DNA of 64,000 bases from Aquanectria penicillioides (taxonomy: Eukaryota; Ascomycota; Sordariomycetes; Hypocreales; Nectriaceae), in assembly GCA_003415625.1 (NCBI GenBank), contig PYIU01000005.1:1059001-1123000 (forward strand), read 5' to 3'. Positions 59,225 to 64,000 of the stretch are shown piece after piece (positions within the stretch are counted from its first letter, which is position 1; every line of letters begins with the position of its first letter). Under the pieces are notes generated by a model, which saw only the letters and a program-made list of their open reading frames with translations, searched no databases and was not told the origin of the DNA. The translations under genes and the position numbers were made by a program.

Positions 59225-61244
59225 TTAGGCTCCATTCCATCGATGTCCTTGGCAAATCTTCCAAACTGCTGAACACTCTTCCAACGCCCTTGACAAATAG
59301 TTTGATTCTTCGGACGGGCCGAAGATGGCCGAACAACGACCTGCCTGGGCAAGGCTATACACGAGAACTAACGGCGCATAACGAAGGCCATAATGGGATC
59401 GATATTTCCGCGCAATGGAAGTGATATCTTCGGCCGAAGAGATGCAATACTCGCGGCAAACTTGTTGCATTGCGTTGCGATCCTCAATTACAGCTGTATC
59501 GCAATTTAAGGCAATACGCGTCGCGTGAAACAGGAGACTGCTAAAGGTCAGTCTAGCTTGCACACCGAATAATTGTCTACACGTGGTTTTGGCGGATGGA
59601 TACTGACTGTAAAGATGCCACACTTGGAAGAATTGGGCTGCTCGGACGCTCCCATTTGTTCCATGTTGCACAGTCTGGCAAGGAATCATGCCACCGGCTC
59701 AATTCCAGATTCAAATCATCAAGTTGAGCTTGCCGAGATCGCGAGTCGTTCGTTTTCGACGAAGATATCGTAGACAGCATGCGCTCAATGATTCTGGACA
59801 ATTGTATCTGCTCCTTGAAACAGGGGACCAAAGGCTTTTTCTCTCCAAAGTCACCTTCCTGACTTGCAAACCCAATGGGAAGCCAGGCTTCCATCTCGGG
59901 GAAGTCCCTAAGATCAAAATGTCAGCGTCGAAGTGCTGCCATCTGGGCAAGTTCGGCCTTACGGGAGACGTTCAAGGTTGTCGACCTCAGCCTCATCAAA
60001 TGAAAAGTACACTGGCCTTCCCAGCATAAGACAGATCAGCTTATCGCACGTGTAGCAGCCCCAATATATACGCCTGCGTATCTCGATGTCCTCTGTCGTA
60101 GCAATGGAGGCATCGTGTGAGACCCAATATTTTGGATCCCTCTGGAACCCAAGATCTTCAGCCATTCGAAATGCAATGCCTGTTCATAGACGCCACGTAT
60201 TAGTAAATTTTACATAACTGCCAAGTATGAAAATTTTGTACCTGAAAATCCCCAGCCCTTGGAAAGATTGCCTCGGCCAATTTCGTAAAAGGCCAAGCAC
60301 AGAAAGGCCTGGACCGTGGCAATGGAAGGCCGGGTAAATCCAAAAATGATTAAAATAGTCTCTGCAGCAACAAAGTATTGTTCGCTGGCTCGCCTCTGGA
60401 GTGTGTCTGGCGACATCAACATGCCCAGCGCGCAGACAGATAGGAGTAGGGCGGATGACCAGTATTTGCAATTCTGGCGGTCACCAAAATGATCTCGTAG
60501 AAAGGCCTCCCTGTAGATAAACATGAATTGTGCGTACTGCCACTTAAAGAACTGCATTAGTGCATTGGATATCTGTTCATCACCCAAATTGATGCCAAAG
60601 TGCTCGGCGACAACTTGGAGGTTGGAGTCGTAGTCGGAGAAGCTCAGGGGTGGTGGTTGCTGGTCCAGAGCGGGATCGTGCGCTCTCGTCGATGCTGTGC
60701 CCTTCATTGCATAATAAATGCTCGTAGTCCCATGGTATATCAAGGATCCCTCAGGGCCAGGCTCAAGATTGGCCTGTGGAGGGGTGAAGACACTTCCAGC
60801 CGTACTCATCTCTGTTTCGGTTTCTCCTGAGTTGGGTGGCAAATGGTCGCCAAATTGAGCTAATTTCAACATGGAGTCTCTCTCTGCAGAATTTGCAGCC
60901 TGTAGGCGCTTGATGAATGACTCAAGTCCAGCGATCCTGTTCTCAAGGCCGGCGACGTACTCCGCTGAGGCTGGCCGCCTCTTCCGGTCAAGCTCTCGAT
61001 ATTCACATGGCTTGCTTGCCTCAGCACAACTTGTGCAAGGCTCTGTACGAGAGCATCGTAGCTGTGAGGAATAAGTTGGCGGTTTCATGGGAATCAATGG
61101 ACATGGTGTAATGTTGATCTAAGCTTGGCCTACCTTTCTATACTGGCATCTCTTGCATCTAACACTCACCATTATTAGTATTGATCCCGATCTTACTTGC
61201 CTGAATGTCACATACGAAATTTTCTTCTGATTTAGTGGTGGCAT
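59225..61244 (-). CDS. Zn2Cys6 fungal-specific transcription factor
   Basis: About 587 aa. Exons: 61244-61134, 61061-60242, 60179-59963, 59907-59608, 59540-59225. The zinc cluster is split by intron 1 between Cys2 and Cys3: CKRCQYRK | LRCSRTEPCTSCAEASKPC, giving six cysteines (CX2CX6CX5CX2CX6C). A linker and short coiled coil follow (YVAGLENRIAGLESFIKRLQ). The fungal_trans domain spans exons 2-4: QFFKWQYAQFMFIYREAFLR, FSGIAFRMAEDLGF across intron 2, and IRRRIYWGCYTCDKLICLML then GRPVYF. Exon 4 joins exon 5 by an unusual GTCAGT donor that gives VASLHSLLFHATRIALNC; the alternative is a frameshift. ATG 61172 (MVSVRCKRC) is an alternative start, making the protein 24 residues shorter. It likely regulates the neighbouring permease and PLP enzyme; this is inferred from position only. 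Confidence 0.87.
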
Positions 61245-61342
61245 GGCGTTCAAATAGCCAAAATACCGATTTGCCCTGTAAGAAGACAAGATCGAAGGGC
61301 AATAGCTTAGAATCGAGGAGGGGAGAACAAGGGTCGGGATAG

Positions 61343-61348
61343 CACGTG
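61343..61348. promoter_or_regulatory. CACGTGAC site upstream of the Zn2Cys6 gene
   Basis: CACGTGACGACGG about 100 bp upstream of the start at 61244. Same core as at the QCR7 and Sae2-like promoters. Confidence 0.3.
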
Positions 61349-61598
61349 ACGACGGTGACACTATCTCAGATACTATGATTTTCGAGGTAAACTTTCTCGC
61401 CATTCCCAACGAGGTCAAATTTTCGTGCCAAGTTCAAAGGAGGACCCTGTTTCTATTCATACTAGCTTATACTAGAACCAACATTGCACAGCATCACACG
61501 AGAGCGGTTACCAAATCCAGTGAAAATAAAAAAGAAGAAGGAAATGTTGAGAAAAAGACAAAAAACAAGGACTGCTGGTGGAATTAAACCACCGGATT
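61349..61598. other. Promoter side of the Zn2Cys6 gene to the tRNA
   Basis: AT-rich spacer. T-rich sequence on the minus strand just downstream of the tRNA (plus-strand A-runs near 61527-61567) could serve as the RNA polymerase III terminator. Confidence 0.4.
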
Positions 61599-61687
61599 TG
61601 GACGAACAGGGAATCGAACCCTGGACCACTCCCAGATATTCAGACGAAACATGCTAAGGGAGTATTATACCACTAAACCATTCGCCC
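61599..61687 (-). tRNA. tRNA-Ala(AGC) with a 17-nt intron
   Basis: The reverse complement folds as a cloverleaf. Acceptor arms are GGGCGAA and TTCGTCC with discriminator A, including a G3-U70 wobble pair, the alanine identity element. The anticodon stem is CTCCC/GGGAG with loop TTAGCA|T (anticodon AGC). The T arm is CAGGG-TTCGATT-CCCTG. An intron of about 17 nt (TGTTTCGTCTGAATATC) interrupts the anticodon loop after position 37. CCA is not encoded. The length without intron is about 72 nt. Confidence 0.93.
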
Positions 61688-62644
61688 GATGATTGTTGAA
61701 AATCCTGGCGTTAATGAGGTATATTTGACCCTGGTGGGGTGGAGTGGGGCCATAATGCTTGCCTCAACTCTCAGCCTACCCTAGACAAGAATAGCTGATC
61801 AGTTTAATATCCTCGAGCAAAACAGCATGTGTAAGAGAACACGTAATTTAAAACGAGACGTCAGTTAGAGAAGAATTAAGATGACTTTGCCCCATTAGTG
61901 TAACGGGGCGTTTGTAGAGTATAATACATAGAGAAAGGATAATCTCAAGTCGCTTCAGACATCGGGATAGTGAGACTCTGAAGAATGAGGTGCATACCCG
62001 TCATACAAGTTATGAGTGGTATACAACGTAACGGAGAAAAGGCCATGAACAGTGACGGTGAAAATCCATTGAATGATGCTACCTGAGCCGTCACGATGAC
62101 ATTCTAATCAGGTAGCAGGCATAAACCCTGCTAGATCCCGACTTGTTCGCATCTTTGAGTCGGTTCACTGTAGCCCCCACACTGTTGGTCGTACTTTTAC
62201 CATTAGATACCATATCTGATTACTATGTGATCGAACGTGATCTCTAAAAGCTATACCACTTGTCGTGTAAGTTAAAACTCGGGACTTCGGGCTATCTGTC
62301 AGCGACATTTGACAACGAGTGGCCTGACAAACTCCCCAAACCGCCGCCATCTGTACAACTATCATCACCTTTAGAGAGCATGTCCTATCGTAGTATAAAT
62401 TTCATATTTTAATCTCTAATCCATAGGTGTCCCAGATCATGGGTCATGATGCATAGATGCTCAAGCCTCTACTCCGATTTTACACCTACATTATGGTTCC
62501 CCACATGGTAGCATCTCACCCGGATATGCAGGTCGTCTATGGGTTGCTGCAACTGCATAACTCGGCACCAGAACCGGGAAAGTCATACCCGGTACCCGGT
62601 CGAAGCACTCCCCTCCAGGCCACTCAGCCACGAGTTCACAGCTT
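61688..62644. other. Intergenic between tRNA-Ala and homoserine kinase
   Basis: About 960 bp, AT-rich; it should include the homoserine kinase 3' UTR. A small GCCCC...GGGGC hairpin lies near 61889-61909. No gene was seen. Confidence 0.5.
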
Positions 62645-63858
62645 TCATCGGATAACCTGGGTACCCTCAGCGGGCTCCAACACCTTCCACTGGCAGTCCA
62701 AGTTCTTGTTCTCATTGAACTCCCTCAGCTTGGCAATGATCTTGTTGGCAATCTCCTCGAAGTTATGAGTGGCGAGGGCCAAAATGGTGGGGCCGGCACC
62801 GGACAAGCAGACACCCAAGAAACCGGGCTCAGACTTGGGAGACATGGACTCAACAATCTCAGTGAGACCAGGAATCAGTGTCTGCCGGTAGGGCTGGTGA
62901 ATCTTGTCCTGCATGGCGAGGTGGATGAGCTCAGGGTCGGGGGGCGATTGCCCCAGGGCAACGGGCAGCAGCGCAATGCGCTGCAAGTTGAATGTCTACA
63001 ACTCGGAGTTAGATGCATCAGTCCGAACAAACGAGGGCATTGACGGCCTGAAACTTACCACATCAACTCGAGGGTACTTCTCAGGGAGCACCTCACGAGC
63101 CCGATGGGTGGGGACCTGGAAGTCAGGGATGATGGCAACGGCCTTGATCTCCTTGGCCCAGGGGAACTTGATGTGGTGTCCAATTCCGTGAGGGGGCTCC
63201 GGGGGCCTCTTGCCGGTGTCCTCACCTCCAGCTGGTGCGGGGAGGACTTCACTAAGGGGGATCTCTGTCCTGGCAGTGTCCTCAGGAGTCAAGGGCTTCA
63301 GGTAAGTTCCAACAAACCCACCGTACAAGGCAGCTCCGACATTGTCAGGATGTCTCTCTGTGGGGTGATGTTAGTTTCCTCGGCGGGGTTTTGTTTGCCC
63401 AAGATAAGGAAGATGAGATGAGGTATTGACGAACCAATCATGAGACAATAATCGAAGAGTCTGTCAATGTCGAGATCCTTCAGACCACCGACCTCTTTAC
63501 CTAGGACGACACCAGCGACGACGGCAGCACCAGAGCTGCCGAGACCACGGCCGAGGGGAATGGGGTTCTTGATGTGGACATGGGTCTCGACGGGGAAATC
63601 ACGCTGGTCGTGGCAGCGGAGGACGTAGAGAGCTACACGGGTGATGAGGTTTATCTGGGGATCGAGGCTGATGTCGGAAGAGCCCTCGCCTTGGCCCTCG
63701 TAGGTGATCTTGCAGTTCAGGGGGAGGTCGGACTTGGTCTTGGAGCGGTCGATGGTGACGTGCAACTCGAGGTAGACGGAGAGGGCGAGTCCGATAACAT
63801 CGAAGCCCGGGCCGATGTTGGCGCTGGAGCAGGGTGTCTTGATAACGAAGGACTCCAT
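62645..63858 (-). CDS. thr1: Homoserine kinase
   Basis: GHMP-family kinase, ATP + L-homoserine to O-phosphohomoserine, the committed step toward threonine in the cytosol. 357 aa, the same length as the yeast enzyme. Exons: 63858-63435, 63357-63059, 62995-62645; phases agree (the first donor is the less usual GTTCGT). Motifs: the substrate loop CSSANIGPGFDVIGLALSVY at the N-terminus, the ATP-binding GHMP motif NPIPLGRGLGSSGAAVVAGV, DNVGAALYGGFVG, and the C-terminal FLGVCLSGAGPTILALA. An insertion of about 30 residues (around PAPAGGEDTGKRPPEPPHG) after motif 2 is low-complexity. The protein ends AEGTQVIR, as is usual for fungal homologues. No neighbour belongs to the same pathway. Confidence 0.96.
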
Positions 63859-64000
63859 GACTGTGGTTGAAACAGTAGGGAATCAATCGAGGGAGGAAGA
63901 CCTGCGGCGTAAGGAGTTCGAGGGTGCTGGAAGAGGCGGTGATTGTCCACGGAGCCGGTTGCCAATGGCGCAATTGAGGCTAAGATTTGAGGTTTCCGGG
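63859..64000. promoter_or_regulatory. 5' leader/promoter of homoserine kinase
   Basis: 142 bp to the window edge. No specific site assigned. Confidence 0.4.

Noticed and set aside
59596..59620. Apparent frameshift in the Zn2Cys6 gene
   Set aside because: A 67-base intron (59607-59541, GTCAGT...TTTAG) resolves it and gives a better family match than an indel.
61889..61909. GCCCC...GGGGC hairpin, considered as a tRNA fragment or terminator
   Set aside because: Too short, with no cloverleaf parts and no adjacent gene that would use it.
1..64000. CRISPR arrays, LTR retrotransposons, rRNA genes
   Set aside because: No regularly spaced repeats, long terminal repeats, reverse transcriptase or rRNA-like sequence seen.

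Overview
The window is nuclear DNA of a filamentous ascomycete. It shows short GT-AG introns (about 50-100 nt), Zn2Cys6 and CFEM proteins, TACTAAC-like branch points, long CT-rich leaders and AT-rich decayed islands. The protein families fit Sordariomycetes, perhaps Hypocreales, but I cannot name the species from sequence alone.

Layout. 1-1179 (-): 5' part of a mitochondrial NAD+/nucleotide carrier cut by the left edge. 3399-4016 (+): cytochrome bc1 subunit 7. 4725-7564 (-): Ubp3/USP10-type deubiquitinase. 9210-11361 (-): Sae2/CtIP/Ctp1 DNA-end-resection factor. 11640-18100: an AT-rich, gene-decayed block with two near-identical 155 bp TA-flanked MITEs, a dead Dal5-type MFS permease (-) and, divergent from it, a dead TauD-type 2-oxoglutarate dioxygenase (+). 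20554-21834 (+): a seven-zinc-knuckle CNBP/Gis2/Byr3 protein split into eight exons, four of them under 36 nt. 22706-24411 (-): cytochrome b5-acyl-CoA dehydrogenase fusion. 27989-29872 (+): flavin amine oxidase. 31291-37938 (+): Atg2, 2179 aa. 43944-44626 (+): unrecognised 192-aa protein. 45285-46505 (-): Rae1/Gle2. 52232-52767 (+): CFEM GPI-anchored protein. 53183-54262 (-): THEM6-like thioesterase-fold protein. 55390-61244: a compact trio of amino acid permease (-), class V PLP enzyme (+) and Zn2Cys6 regulator (-). 61599-61687 (-): tRNA-Ala(AGC) with an intron. 62645-63858 (-): homoserine kinase.

Most genes are unrelated housekeeping functions. Two neighbourhoods suggest shared function: the permease/PLP enzyme/regulator trio near the right end, and the decayed permease/dioxygenase pair, which looks like a former sulfonate-utilisation pair broken by point mutations and a transposon insertion.

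A recurrent feature of the sequence itself matters to any user. In three otherwise intact housekeeping genes (carrier, Ubp3, Sae2) the frame changes by one base at runs of three or four G/C. Together the five sites look like base-calling or assembly errors rather than gene death. Naive gene models would truncate all three proteins.
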